Assembly: GCA_001768565.1 (NCBI GenBank)
Contig: MEOE01000013.1
Location: forward strand, 124,001-188,000
Source: Bacteroidetes bacterium GWF2_33_16
Lineage (GTDB): Bacteria > Bacteroidota > Bacteroidia > Bacteroidales > UBA12077
Direction of reading: 5' to 3'
DNA length: 64,000 nt
Position 1 is the stretch's first letter. Each line of letters opens with the position of its first letter. Shown one piece after another: positions 52,841 to 62,374 of the stretch. The notes below the pieces were generated by a model, which was given only the letters and a program-made list of their open reading frames with translations, was not told where the DNA came from and ran no database searches. The translations under genes were made by a program, and so were the position numbers.

Positions 52841-54502
52841 CTAATGAAATATTTTATACGTAAAACCAATACTAAAAACTTCTTTCCATTGTAGTTTTTT
52901 AGTTACTCCTACTTTGGTTTTTACACCCTCAACCTTTCTATAAACAGGGATATCAATATTATCATCGTAAATTAAATGAGAGTTAAAGGTAAATTTGAAA
53001 TACTCATTTAGCTCAAAGTTTAAATATACTTCCCAATCAATATCTACATTTTGTGGATTATCAACATAATTAGTAAATAGATTCAATTTATTTTCAATCG
53101 AAATATCCCTTCTCAAATTTATTTTTGATATTAGTTTAATATAGGCACCTATCTCCTGCATGCTTTTTTTGTTATCTTGAATGCCAAAACGAGTTTGATC
53201 GTATGATACAGTATCGGTAAAAATTGTAACCTTCGAAGTTAATGGAGAAATTAAGAGTGTTAAGTTTTTATTGGGTTTATAATCAAGACCAAGAGAAAAA
53301 ACCAAGGATGCAGGCGACATAAATCCTGATATAGGAACCGGATCTGTGTCTTTTGGATAATCATATCCAACCAGGAATTGGGTTTTAAAATTCAGCAAGA
53401 AACTATAGTACCAATTTTTAAAAGCAGCATGTCCATATTTTGAATTAAATTCGAACTTATCGTCGTTTTTCTGAAGAGGTCCATCGCCGGCTTGCAAATA
53501 CCCCAGCTTATATTCTATATCGTTATCCCATATTTTTTTTCCGTACACCAAATCAACGCTATATCTAAAAATTGATAATGCAGACAAGCTATTTTCGCCA
53601 CCGGCAGCCCAATCGGAAAGGTAACTCTGACTAAAATGCATATTAACACTCCCCGTATACGTCCATAAAGGAAGAACCAGATTTACTTGTTTTATTTCCC
53701 TGAGACTCATCTCTGTATTTTTTGTTTTCAACTTACGTTGTATAGCAGCACTCTGTTTTGCTTTTTCTAGATAAGCACCATCTTCGAGATATAAGTCAAA
53801 TATATTATCGCTGGTTTTTTTTATCCATAAAATAACGTACTCACCACGCTGATCATAAAGTTTTATATGCAATGAATCGGATACACCCAACTCTGAATAA
53901 AAAAATTCTTTTTCGTTTTGAGTATTTCTGAAAGTCATATTTAAAGAATCCTTTGCTAAATAATCAAGAATAAAACGAATGTCATTTTTTAAAGAATCGT
54001 TTAGATTAATTGAATAATAATCATCTGCTTTAATTGGAAACTCATGATTATCTACTTTTTTATTAAGAAATTTTAATACCGAAGAAATATCTCTATTCTC
54101 AATATATAATTGCAGCTTTTTAAAGGCATAAAATACCGAATCGGGAACAAAAAGAGAATCTGATGCCAAAAAGTAATTCGTTTTTTGGATTAAAAAATGC
54201 AAGGTATCTGAATCCTCATACATTTTTATTGTATCAGAATATGATTTCAGAAAATTTTGATATGCAATCGCTATCCTTTCCTTATCAATTGCCTTTTTAA
54301 TAGAATCATTTGTATAGGTTGAATCAACTGTAATAGCAGTATTCTTATTTATAGAAATAGTATCATCAGAAGATGAAATACCAAAAATCATATTCAATGT
54401 ATCTTGAATAGCATTGTATTCAAGCGAATCAAGATTATTAACCTGAGCGAAAGAATTAAAGCCCAGAACTATAAATAATACAATTACAAAATGTTTATAC
54501 AT
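52841..54502 (-). CDS. DUF3078 domain-containing exported protein
   Basis: 553 residues with a signal peptide (about 1-19). The first 260 residues are of low similarity and rich in Asp, Ser and Asn. The C-terminal 280 residues are a DUF3078 beta-barrel region: LPLWTYTGSVNMHFSQSYLSDWAAGGENS, then ELGYLQAGDG-like LGYLQAGDGPLQKNDD and strand pairs to VFSIGFTYKIFH. DUF3078 proteins are outer-membrane barrels of Bacteroidota with unknown role. An AT-rich start; the gene is divergent from tryptophanase. A TATTTTTG box lies at 54548-54555. Confidence 0.85.
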   Translation of the reverse strand: MYKHFVIVLFIVLGFNSFAQVNNLDSLEYNAIQDTLNMIFGISSSDDTISINKNTAITVDSTYTNDSIKKAIDKERIAIAYQNFLKSYSDTIKMYEDSDTLHFLIQKTNYFLASDSLFVPDSVFYAFKKLQLYIENRDISSVLKFLNKKVDNHEFPIKADDYYSINLNDSLKNDIRFILDYLAKDSLNMTFRNTQNEKEFFYSELGVSDSLHIKLYDQRGEYVILWIKKTSDNIFDLYLEDGAYLEKAKQSAAIQRKLKTKNTEMSLREIKQVNLVLPLWTYTGSVNMHFSQSYLSDWAAGGENSLSALSIFRYSVDLVYGKKIWDNDIEYKLGYLQAGDGPLQKNDDKFEFNSKYGHAAFKNWYYSFLLNFKTQFLVGYDYPKDTDPVPISGFMSPASLVFSLGLDYKPNKNLTLLISPLTSKVTIFTDTVSYDQTRFGIQDNKKSMQEIGAYIKLISKINLRRDISIENKLNLFTNYVDNPQNVDIDWEVYLNFELNEYFKFTFNSHLIYDDNIDIPVYRKVEGVKTKVGVTKKLQWKEVFSIGFTYKIFH

Positions 54503-54561
54503 ACAATATCCCCCTTATAATTCACTTATCCCCAAAAAATGATGCTACAAAAATATTGATT

Positions 54562-54593
54562 TTTGTTTTAGTTTTAAGAAACAAGTATATTTG
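54562..54593 (+). promoter_or_regulatory. Promoter of tryptophanase
   Basis: TTTG (54562-54565), 20 bases, TATATTTG (54586-54593): full match to the Bacteroidota housekeeping consensus. It predicts a start near 54600 and a leader of about 178 bases before tnaA. Confidence 0.8.
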
Positions 54594-54620
54594 TACCAAA
54601 TAATTTTATTAATTAGTTGG

Positions 54621-54710
54621 ATGAAAATGCCTTTCAACATATTATATTCAGCCAAGTATATCTTCTTAAACATTAAGAAAAGAGATTCTTTCTTCCAAAT
54701 AATTTTCTAG
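54621..54710 (+). other. 29-codon leader frame before tnaA
   Basis: ATG 54621 to TAG 54708-54710, MKMPFNILYSAKYIFLNIKK and nine further residues. It lies within the predicted leader of tnaA, 67 bases before its start. It contains no Trp, so it is unlike the TnaC leader peptide of enterobacteria. It may be chance. Confidence 0.25.
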
Positions 54711-54777
54711 CTCAAAATCGCGCTATTGATTGGCGCAAAAATCAACTTTTAAGTATAACAATATAATAATTAGAACT

Positions 54778-56154
54778 ATGGAACTTCCATTTGCAGAATC
54801 ATATAAAATTAAGATGGTTGAAACCATCCGCAGAAGTACACGCGAAGAACGTGAACTATGGATTAAACAAGCAAGATACAACCTATTTAACTTAAAAAGC
54901 GAACAGGTATTTATCGATTTATTAACTGACTCTGGCACTGGTGCTATGAGCGACAAACAATGGTCGGCAATGATGCTAGGTGATGAAAGTTATGCAGGCG
55001 CATCATCCTATTATAATTTAAAAAATGCTATTAAAAACCTGTTGGGTTTCGAGTATTTTCTTCCAACACATCAGGGTAGAGCTGCAGAAAATGTACTTTT
55101 CTCAACACTCATAAAAGAAGGAGATATTATTCCTGGCAACTCACATTTCGATACAACCAAAGGACATATTGAATTCAGAAAAGCAAAAGCAGTAGATTGT
55201 ACTATTGATGAAGCTTTTGATACTGAAATAGATCATCCTTTTAAAGGGAATGTTGATATTGAAAAACTCGAAACAACTATTAAAAAATACCCAATTGAAA
55301 GAATTCCATTAATCGTTTTGACTGTAACATGCAATTCGTCGGGAGGACAACCTGTATCTATTGAAAACATGAAAGCAGTTAGAAAAGTAGCCGACAAATA
55401 TGGTATTCCAGTATATTATGATTCAGCACGATTTGCTGAGAATGCCTATTTTATTAAGATCCGTGAAAAAGGATATGAGAATAAAACAATTAAGGAAATT
55501 GTAAAAGAGATGTTTTCGTATGCCGATGGAATGACCATGAGTAGTAAGAAAGATGCTATTGTAAATATGGGTGGGTTTATTGCATTGCGAAGCGAAGAAC
55601 TTTTTAAAAAAGCGAGTGTTTACAATATTATGTTCGAAGGATTTATTACGTATGGCGGAATGTCGGGTCGTGATATGAATGCATTGGCTCAGGGATTAGA
55701 TGAAGGAACCGAATTTGATTATCTTGAAACAAGAATTAAACAAGTAGCATACCTTGGACAAAAACTTACCGACTTTGGTGTTCCTGTACAAAAACCATAT
55801 GGAGGACATGCCATATTTGTTGACGCAAAAAGATTCTTACCTAATCTTCCAAAAGAACAATATATTGCACAAACATTGGCAATTGAGTTATATCTTGAAG
55901 CAGGAATAAGAGGTGTTGAGATAGGTACTTTATTAGCAGATCGTGATCCGGAAACTAGAGAAAACCGTTATCCTGCCTTAGAATTGCTTCGTTTAGCAAT
56001 TCCACGACGTACATACACAAATAACCATATGGATGTTATTGCTGTTGCGTTGAAGAATGTTTTTGACCGTCGTGATAAAATTACAAAAGGATTAAAAATT
56101 GTGAATGAAGCTCCGATAATGAGACATTTTACCGTTGATCTTGAAAGAATGTAA
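54778..56154 (+). CDS. tnaA: Tryptophanase
   Basis: 458 residues. PLP beta-eliminating lyase that splits tryptophan into indole, pyruvate and ammonia. The start MELPFAESYKIKMVETIRR is that of the Bacteroides-type enzymes. PTHQGRAAEN, IDLLTDSGTGAMSDKQW, SARFAENAYF, MSSKKDAIVNMGG (PLP Lys) and RHFTV fit the family. HFDTTKGH and IRGVEIGTL, where tyrosine phenol-lyase has TTTRYH and SMERGI, point to tryptophan rather than tyrosine. The frame reaches back to a TTG at 54730, but ATG 54778 fits the family start. A canonical promoter and a long leader precede it; a shared terminator follows. Confidence 0.93.
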   Translation: MELPFAESYKIKMVETIRRSTREERELWIKQARYNLFNLKSEQVFIDLLTDSGTGAMSDKQWSAMMLGDESYAGASSYYNLKNAIKNLLGFEYFLPTHQGRAAENVLFSTLIKEGDIIPGNSHFDTTKGHIEFRKAKAVDCTIDEAFDTEIDHPFKGNVDIEKLETTIKKYPIERIPLIVLTVTCNSSGGQPVSIENMKAVRKVADKYGIPVYYDSARFAENAYFIKIREKGYENKTIKEIVKEMFSYADGMTMSSKKDAIVNMGGFIALRSEELFKKASVYNIMFEGFITYGGMSGRDMNALAQGLDEGTEFDYLETRIKQVAYLGQKLTDFGVPVQKPYGGHAIFVDAKRFLPNLPKEQYIAQTLAIELYLEAGIRGVEIGTLLADRDPETRENRYPALELLRLAIPRRTYTNNHMDVIAVALKNVFDRRDKITKGLKIVNEAPIMRHFTVDLERM

Positions 56155-56171
56155 AAGTATTTGCATATAAA

Positions 56172-56204
56172 TAAAAAAGGTGATTCGTTTAATCACCTTT
56201 TTTT
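56172..56204. terminator. Bidirectional terminator after tnaA
   Basis: Perfect 10-bp stem (56176-56185 with 56191-56200), 5-base loop, A-run before and T-run after. The stop codon of the converging small gene lies in the loop region, so one side of the hairpin is coding. Confidence 0.85.
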
Positions 56205-56545
56205 ATGAGCAAAATTTTCTCAGATTTTTCGAGAAAATCCTCGGGGCAGGTATTTCGTCCAGTTATTCCACCAATAGTACAAAACCGATTTCCCTCGCAA
56301 TCAAAAATTTCGAGCATACTGTCAGGACAACCAGAACATGGATCAATTGCAAGATATTCCACATCGTTATATGTCCATTTGGATATCACTATTTTATCAA
56401 AATTTTCAACCCTTTCCTTTACCCATTCGATATTCTTTACAGGATCTTTAATCCCACAAAAGGTACTATCAGGGCTATTATTGCATTTAAATCCAGAAAT
56501 CATAATAATAATTATTAGTGAAGTAAGCAGCGCTATTGATTTCAT
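56189..56545 (-). CDS. Small Cys-rich exported protein
   Basis: 118 residues from ATG 56545. The signal sequence (about 1-20, MKSIALLTSLIIIIMISGFKC) ends near Cys21, which might be a lipoprotein site, although Lys at -1 is unusual. The mature part has Cys pairs in CNNSPDSTFC, DPCSGCPDSM, FDCEGNRFC and NTCPEDF, giving several possible disulfides. I do not recognise a named family. The frame could extend nine residues to ATG 56572, but the signal peptide starts at 56545. The last codons and stop overlap the tnaA terminator. Confidence 0.75.
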   Translation of the reverse strand: MKSIALLTSLIIIIMISGFKCNNSPDSTFCGIKDPVKNIEWVKERVENFDKIVISKWTYNDVEYLAIDPCSGCPDSMLEIFDCEGNRFCTIGGITGRNTCPEDFLEKSEKILLIKKGD

Positions 56546-56679
56546 GATGTTTACCAGTATTAAGTGTACCAAAAGTAATAATTATTGATGATTTTGACGA
56601 ACCTTTTTAAATGCTTAACAAATTAATTTTGTTTCTCACCTATTTTTAATGAGCTTTGCAATGTTTTTTAATACCATTA

Positions 56680-58008
56680 ATGAGAGACTTAACCAAAGGC
56701 AAAGAAAGTAGTTTGATTCTTAGATTTGCAGCACCCATGCTGCTTGGGAATGTATTTCAGCAATTATATAATGTTGTAGATAGCATTATTGTGGGAAATT
56801 TTATTGGAAAAGAAGCATTAGCAGCAGTTGGAGCATCTTTTCCGATCATCTTTGGCTTTCTGTCATTGATAATAGGAATAGCCTCGGGAAGTACAATTGT
56901 TATTGCTCAATATTTTGGTGCAAAAGATATTGAGAAAGTTAAACGAACCATTAATACACTCTATATTTTTTTATTTGTTGCCTCAATAATTACAAGTATT
57001 ATAGCTATATATTTTAGTGAGGATTTGTTCCGCTTACTAAAGCTACCCGAAGAAATAATGCCTCAGGCAAAAACATATTTTAATATTTTTATGGGAGGAG
57101 TAGTTGTTTCATTTGGGTTTAATGGTACTAGTGCTATTTTAAGAGGATTAGGTGATTCAAAAACACCCCTGTACTTTTTGGTTTTATCAACTATTATTAA
57201 TATTGTTCTTGATTTATTATTTGTATTAGTTTTCAAGTGGGGAATTGCCGGAGTTGCTATTGCAACGGTTATTGCGCAAGGGGGAGCTTTTTTAGCTGCA
57301 ATAATTTATTTGAACAAAACACACAAAATAATCAGGTTTAGTTTTAACAATCTCGCATTTGATAAAGATATTTTTCTAAAAAGCATTCGTATTGGTCTAC
57401 CAACCGGAATACAACAAACCTTTGTCGCCGTTGGAATGATGGCATTGATTAGTATTGTAAACCGCTTTGGAACCAATGTTATTGCAGCATTTTCGGTTGC
57501 AGCAAGAATCGATTCGTTAGCATCGCTTCCAGCAATGAATTTTTCAGCAGCACTATCAACATTTGTGGGACAGAATATTGGAGCAGGTAAAATTGATCGT
57601 GTTCGATCTGGATTTGTGGCAACTTTAAAAATGTCATCCATTATTTCAATTTTAGTATCTGCTGGAGTATTACTATTTGGGGATTTTATTGTACGATTAT
57701 TTACTTCCGATCCAGAAGTTATTCGCATTGGCAAAGAATATCTGGTAATTGTAGGGGCATTCTATATTGTATTCTCATCAATGTTTATTATCTCAGGAGT
57801 AATGCGTGGTGCTGGAGATACATTAGTGCCAATGTTTATTTCACTTATTGCACTGTGGGTAATCCGTATACCAACAGCATGGATTCTATCAAAAAGAATT
57901 GGTGAAACAGGCATTTGGTGGGCAATACCAATTGGATGGAGTGTGGGCTTAACATTATCCTATATTTACTATAAAACAGGAAATTGGAAACGTAAGTCCG
58001 TTATTTAG
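56680..58008 (+). CDS. MATE-family multidrug/toxin exporter
   Basis: 442 residues with twelve membrane helices. LILRFAAPMLLGNVFQQLYNVVDSIIVGNFIG and the central MNFSAALSTFVGQNIGAGK are MATE (NorM/DinF-like) signatures; the second half repeats the first (helices 7-12). Such proteins exchange cationic drugs or metabolites for H+ or Na+. The upstream TTG at 56656 would add eight residues of poor quality; ATG 56680 is chosen. A single gene. Confidence 0.92.
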   Translation: MRDLTKGKESSLILRFAAPMLLGNVFQQLYNVVDSIIVGNFIGKEALAAVGASFPIIFGFLSLIIGIASGSTIVIAQYFGAKDIEKVKRTINTLYIFLFVASIITSIIAIYFSEDLFRLLKLPEEIMPQAKTYFNIFMGGVVVSFGFNGTSAILRGLGDSKTPLYFLVLSTIINIVLDLLFVLVFKWGIAGVAIATVIAQGGAFLAAIIYLNKTHKIIRFSFNNLAFDKDIFLKSIRIGLPTGIQQTFVAVGMMALISIVNRFGTNVIAAFSVAARIDSLASLPAMNFSAALSTFVGQNIGAGKIDRVRSGFVATLKMSSIISILVSAGVLLFGDFIVRLFTSDPEVIRIGKEYLVIVGAFYIVFSSMFIISGVMRGAGDTLVPMFISLIALWVIRIPTAWILSKRIGETGIWWAIPIGWSVGLTLSYIYYKTGNWKRKSVI

Positions 58009-58068
58009 CCTTCGTTTGAAGTTATAAATTCAAAATTGCAAGCTTACGAAGTAATTAACTATTTTTCT

Positions 58069-58076
58069 TACCTTTG
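58069..58076 (+). promoter_or_regulatory. Candidate -7 box for yicC operon
   Basis: TACCTTTG, a TAnnTTTG match, 23 bases before the ATG at 58099. No strong -33 at 19-21 bases. Confidence 0.45.
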
Positions 58077-58098
58077 TTAACTATACAATTATACTACT

Positions 58099-58974
58099 AT
58101 GATAAAATCGATGACTGGCTATGGAAAAGCTGAATGTGAACTTTCCGATAAAAAAGTAATTATTGAGATTAAAACTCTAAATAGCAAAACCCTTGATATT
58201 TATGCAAAAATACCTGGAATGTACCGCGAAAAAGAGCTTGAGATAAGAAATGAACTCTCTAAAATATTACAGCGTGGCAAAATTGAATTTGTATTGTATT
58301 ACGAGTATACTAGTGGAAATAAAGCTACTACAATTAATTCTGCGGTTGTTCGAAATTATATAGATCAACTTAGCCTTATAGCTAAAGATCTTAAAATTAC
58401 AAATACTGAACAGCTGCTTCAAATAGCTATGCGAATGCCCGACACATTAAATACTGAGAAAGAAGAAATTAATGAAAACGAATGGCAGTTAGTACTTGAA
58501 ACTATTATAAAAGCAATAAATCAAGTCGATCAATTCAGAATTCAAGATGGAAATCAATTAAAGAGTGAGTTTAACAACCGTATTAATTTAATCGACAAAT
58601 ATAAAAATGATATTCTTCCTTTTGAAAAAGTGAGAATTGAAAAGTTTAAAGTAAAACTTAAAGAAAACCTTCGTGCATGGCTCGACGAAAAAGATATTGA
58701 TAAAAACCGTTTCGAACAGGAAATTATTTATTATATCGAGAAAATTGATATTAGTGAAGAGAAAGCACGATTGGCAAATCATTGTTCATACTTTAAAGAG
58801 GTTATGGATGAAATTGAACCATCGGGTAAAAAACTTGGATTTATTACACAAGAGATTGGTCGTGAAATAAATACACTTGGTTCAAAAGCCAACGATTCGG
58901 ATATTCAAAAAATTGTTGTGTTAATGAAAGACGAATTAGAGAAAATAAAGGAACAAGTATTAAATATTTTATAA
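58099..58974 (+). CDS. YicC/YloC-family endoribonuclease
   Basis: 291 residues. MIKSMTGYGKAECE at the N-terminus and KARLANHCSYFKEVM-DEIEPSGKKLGFITQEIGREINTLGSKAND towards the end are the YicC/YloC signatures. YicC is a hexameric endoribonuclease in E. coli. It begins the yicC-gmk-nadD set that is common in Bacteroidota (2-base gap to gmk). Complete and of normal length. Confidence 0.92.
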   Translation: MIKSMTGYGKAECELSDKKVIIEIKTLNSKTLDIYAKIPGMYREKELEIRNELSKILQRGKIEFVLYYEYTSGNKATTINSAVVRNYIDQLSLIAKDLKITNTEQLLQIAMRMPDTLNTEKEEINENEWQLVLETIIKAINQVDQFRIQDGNQLKSEFNNRINLIDKYKNDILPFEKVRIEKFKVKLKENLRAWLDEKDIDKNRFEQEIIYYIEKIDISEEKARLANHCSYFKEVMDEIEPSGKKLGFITQEIGREINTLGSKANDSDIQKIVVLMKDELEKIKEQVLNIL

Positions 58975-58976
58975 GT

Positions 58977-59543
58977 ATGAAGGGGAAGATGTTCATATTC
59001 TCAGCCCCTTCGGGAGCCGGAAAAACAACCATTGTTCAGCGTTTGTTAAAGAAGATGCCAAACCTTGAGTTTTCGGTTTCGGCAACCAGCAGACCAATAA
59101 GAAACAACGAAGTTCATGGTAAGGATTACTATTTCTTAACTGTAGATGAGTTTAAAACCAAGATTTATAATGATGAATTTGTTGAATGGGAAGAGGTATA
59201 CGAAAACCGGTTTTACGGAACACTGAAAAGCGAAGTAAATCGCATATGGGAAAAGGGAAATCATGTAGTTTTTGATGTAGATGTTGTTGGTGGTTTGAAT
59301 ATTCGAAAGAAATACCCACAAGAAGCCCTATCCATATTTATTATGCCTCCCAGTGTTGATGAATTAGAAAAGAGATTACGGTTACGATCTACCGACAGTA
59401 AAGAAGATATTGATATTCGAGTAGCAAAAGCAAAGAAGGAACTTGAATATGCAGATCAATTTGATACTATAATTTTTAATGAGGTGTTGGAGAATGCTAT
59501 TGACGAAGCAGAGAAAACTGTAAATGAGTTCATTCTAAAATAA
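58977..59543 (+). CDS. gmk: Guanylate kinase
   Basis: 188 residues. FSAPSGAGKTTIVQRLLKK is the P-loop, SATSRPIRNNEVHGKDYYF the GMP-binding part, and FDVDVVGGLNIRKKY with a later RLRLRSTD the lid. It phosphorylates GMP to GDP. Second gene of the yicC-gmk-nadD set; both gaps are short. Confidence 0.96.
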   Translation: MKGKMFIFSAPSGAGKTTIVQRLLKKMPNLEFSVSATSRPIRNNEVHGKDYYFLTVDEFKTKIYNDEFVEWEEVYENRFYGTLKSEVNRIWEKGNHVVFDVDVVGGLNIRKKYPQEALSIFIMPPSVDELEKRLRLRSTDSKEDIDIRVAKAKKELEYADQFDTIIFNEVLENAIDEAEKTVNEFILK

Positions 59544-59552
59544 ACTGATGCC

Positions 59553-60128
59553 ATGAAAACCGGGCTTTTCTTTGGATCATTTAACCCCATACATATAGGT
59601 CATTTGGCTATTGCAAATTATATGCTCGAATTTACCGATCTGGATGAACTATGCATGGTGATTAGTCCGCAGAATCCTTTTAAAACACAAGCAAATCTTT
59701 TAAATGAATACGACCGGATGAAAATGGTTGAGATCGCTATTGGTAACAATTCAAGATTTTCTGTTTCCGATATCGAATTTCATCTTCCAAAACCCTCATA
59801 TACAATCGATACGTTAACCTACCTTTCGGAGCGATACCCTTCAAAACAATTTGTTTTGCTAATTGGAACCGATAATCTTGAATATTTTCATAAATGGAAA
59901 AACTATGAAGAGATTCTAAAAAAATATAAGTTGATCGTATATCCAAGACCAGGTTCGGGCTTAGGTAAATATGCCAACTATAAAAATATTCAATTGGTAA
60001 ATGCACCTTTGATTGAAATTTCGTCTAGTTTTATTCGCGAATCAATAAAATCTGGTAAGAATATACAGCACTTTTTGCCTGCTAGTGTTTATGATTACAT
60101 TAGAAATAATCATCTTTATGAAAAATAA
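59553..60128 (+). CDS. nadD: Nicotinate-nucleotide adenylyltransferase
   Basis: 191 residues. LFFGSFNPIHIGHLAIANYM holds the GxFxPxHxGH nucleotidyltransferase motif, and SSSFIRESIKSGK is the conserved SSTxIR-like end. It makes deamido-NAD from nicotinate mononucleotide and ATP. It follows gmk by 9 bases and precedes the CNNM gene by 39 bases. Confidence 0.95.
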   Translation: MKTGLFFGSFNPIHIGHLAIANYMLEFTDLDELCMVISPQNPFKTQANLLNEYDRMKMVEIAIGNNSRFSVSDIEFHLPKPSYTIDTLTYLSERYPSKQFVLLIGTDNLEYFHKWKNYEEILKKYKLIVYPRPGSGLGKYANYKNIQLVNAPLIEISSSFIRESIKSGKNIQHFLPASVYDYIRNNHLYEK

Positions 60129-60167
60129 TTTAGTATAATTGCACAAAATCAACAATTTAATATTTCC

Positions 60168-61214
60168 ATGGGATTACTTATTTTTTATTTTTTAATTACA
60201 ATTTTCACTTCATTTCTTTGTTCTATTCTTGAAGCATCTTTGCTCAGTATTACTCCAAGTTTTATTGCTGGAAAAATTAAAGAAAATAAAAGCTATGCCA
60301 AGACTTTAAAAAAGTTTAAAGATAAAATTGACACACCACTCGCAGCCATATTAACTATAAATACAATAGCTAATACTATTGGTGCTATTGGAGTTGGTGT
60401 ACAAGCACAAGTAGTTTGGGGTAACGAGTATTTAAGTATTGTTTCAGGCATTCTAACACTTGTTATTCTGATTTTTTCTGAAATTGTTCCAAAAACTTTA
60501 GGTGCCAATCATTGGAAAAAGCTGGCTCCCTATGTACCCATCTTTTTAAACTTAATGATTTATTCTCCATTTTTCCCGATAATTTACCTTGCACAATTTA
60601 TAACCTCTGCACTTAAGAAAAATAAAAATCAGAATGCATTGAGCCGTTCCGAATTTCATGCCATGGCTGAAATTGGAATTAAAGAAGGTGTTTTTAAGGA
60701 AGAAGAGTCAAAAATACTTATTAACCTTATGGTTTTTAATAATATTGTAGCCGAGAGTATTATGACACCCCGAACCGTTGTCCTGTCTGCACATGAAGAA
60801 ACAACTATTCAAGATTTTTTTGAAAGTCATGAAAAAATTCGATTCTCAAGAATACCAATTTATAAAGAAAACATTGACAATATTACAGGATATATTCTTA
60901 AGGATGATTTAATGCAGAATATTATTGAAAAAAATACTGATTCACCATTAAGCTCTATCTCTAGAAACATAATGGTAATTAACGAAAAGATGCCTATTAT
61001 CCGCTTGTTTTACCGATTAATTGAACAAAAAGAACATATTGCCATGGTGGTCGGTGAATATGGCGAAATGGTTGGTATTGTAACCATGGAGGACATTATT
61101 GAAACACTACTTGGTACAGAGATTATGGACGAATTCGATAATATTGAAGATATGCAGGACCAAGCCAAAAAAAATTGGGAAAAAAGGGCTAAACGGTTAG
61201 GATTAATTGAATAA
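60168..61214 (+). CDS. CNNM/DUF21 transporter-like protein with two CBS domains
   Basis: 348 residues. An N-terminal DUF21 (CNNM) membrane domain (1-150, about four helices, with SEIVPKTLGANHW) is followed by a pair of CBS domains (about 200-330: ESIMTPRTVVLSA, FSRIPIYKENIDNITGYILKDDL, VVGEYGEMVGIVTMEDIIETLLGTEIMDE). The usual C-terminal CorC/HlyC domain is absent, so it is a short form. Family members act on Mg or other divalent ions. It is within the yicC-gmk-nadD stretch. Confidence 0.9.
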   Translation: MGLLIFYFLITIFTSFLCSILEASLLSITPSFIAGKIKENKSYAKTLKKFKDKIDTPLAAILTINTIANTIGAIGVGVQAQVVWGNEYLSIVSGILTLVILIFSEIVPKTLGANHWKKLAPYVPIFLNLMIYSPFFPIIYLAQFITSALKKNKNQNALSRSEFHAMAEIGIKEGVFKEEESKILINLMVFNNIVAESIMTPRTVVLSAHEETTIQDFFESHEKIRFSRIPIYKENIDNITGYILKDDLMQNIIEKNTDSPLSSISRNIMVINEKMPIIRLFYRLIEQKEHIAMVVGEYGEMVGIVTMEDIIETLLGTEIMDEFDNIEDMQDQAKKNWEKRAKRLGLIE

Positions 61215-61252
61215 CCTACCAGAACATTATTTTTATCTTTTAAACATCCAAC

Positions 61253-62359
61253 ATGGATATTAGTAAAATTACAACTCCAACATTACTGCTTGATAAAACC
61301 ACCTGCATAAATAATATAAAACAGATGGCAGAAAAAGCGAAAATAAACAATGTTATTTTTCGTCCTCATTTTAAAACGCATCAATCGCTACCTATAGCTA
61401 AATGGTTTAAGAAATTTGGTGTTAAAAAAATTGCAGTATCATCGCTACAGATGGCCGATTATTTTGTTCACGACAACTGGAAAGATATTACATTGGCATT
61501 TCCTGTAAATATTCGCGAAATAGATCATTTAAATGAACTCTCAGAAGAAATACAACTTAATATTACAGTCGAAAATAATGAATCAGTAAAGTTTCTAAAA
61601 GAAAACCTGAAGTATCCTGTAGGGTTTTTTATAAAGATTGATACGGGGTATAATAGAACAGGTATAATTTCTGATAACCTAGATCTAATTGATCAAATAC
61701 TTAATGAAACTAAAAATTCAGAATTGCTTAATTTTGCAGGATTTTTAACACATGCAGGACATACTTATCATGCAAAAAGCAAAAAAGAAATTAATCATAT
61801 CTTCAATACATCTATTGAGCAGTTGAACGTATTAAAACAACGATATAAGAATACTTATCCCGAATTGATACTTTCATATGGCGATACTCCATCGTGCAGT
61901 TTGGTTGGCGATTTTATGGGTATAAATGAAATTCGTCCGGGCAACTTTGTTTTTTATGATTATATGCAATTTAAATTGGGTTCTTGTGATTTTGATCAGA
62001 TAGCAGTTTGTATGGCATGTCCTGTTGTAGCAATTCACAAAGAAAGAAATGAAATAATAATTCATGGTGGAGCAGTTCATTTCTCAAAAGAGTTTATTGA
62101 AAATTCTGAAAATAAAATTTTTGGACAGATAGTACTATTAGACAAAAATGGATGGCATAAAGCTGATAACAATGCTTATTTAACAAAACTATCACAAGAA
62201 CATGGTACTATTAAAGCAACACAGGATTTTATCAACACAATAAAAATTGGTGATTTAATTGGTGTTATTCCAGTACATTCGTGTCTTACAGCCAATTTAA
62301 TGAAAGGATATCTTACTACCGACAATGAATGGATTGATCATTTCTCAGGAAGCAAATAA
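61253..62359 (+). CDS. D-threonine aldolase-like PLP enzyme (alanine racemase fold)
   Basis: 368 residues. ITTPTLLLDKTTCINNIKQMA and FRPHFKTHQS (the PLP Lys in KTHQ) are the start of the alanine racemase-type N-terminal barrel. IKIDTGYNRTGI, SYGDTPSC, EIRPGNFVFYDYMQ and the C-terminal VIPVHSCLTANLM (metal-binding His and Cys) are typical of the D-threonine aldolase/D-serine dehydratase-like group. Substrate unknown: a D-hydroxy amino acid is likely. A single gene, with a small RNA candidate beyond its 3' end on the other strand. Confidence 0.88.
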   Translation: MDISKITTPTLLLDKTTCINNIKQMAEKAKINNVIFRPHFKTHQSLPIAKWFKKFGVKKIAVSSLQMADYFVHDNWKDITLAFPVNIREIDHLNELSEEIQLNITVENNESVKFLKENLKYPVGFFIKIDTGYNRTGIISDNLDLIDQILNETKNSELLNFAGFLTHAGHTYHAKSKKEINHIFNTSIEQLNVLKQRYKNTYPELILSYGDTPSCSLVGDFMGINEIRPGNFVFYDYMQFKLGSCDFDQIAVCMACPVVAIHKERNEIIIHGGAVHFSKEFIENSENKIFGQIVLLDKNGWHKADNNAYLTKLSQEHGTIKATQDFINTIKIGDLIGVIPVHSCLTANLMKGYLTTDNEWIDHFSGSK

Positions 62360-62374
62360 TTTTTTATTATATAA

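Noticed and set aside
54730-54777. Upstream TTG start for tryptophanase
   Set aside because: The first 16 residues are unlike the family; homologous Bacteroides-type enzymes start at the MELPFAES position (54778).
54778-56154. Tyrosine phenol-lyase instead of tryptophanase
   Set aside because: The residues DTTKGH and VEIG at the substrate-discriminating positions are those of tryptophanase; TPL has TTTRYH and MERG.
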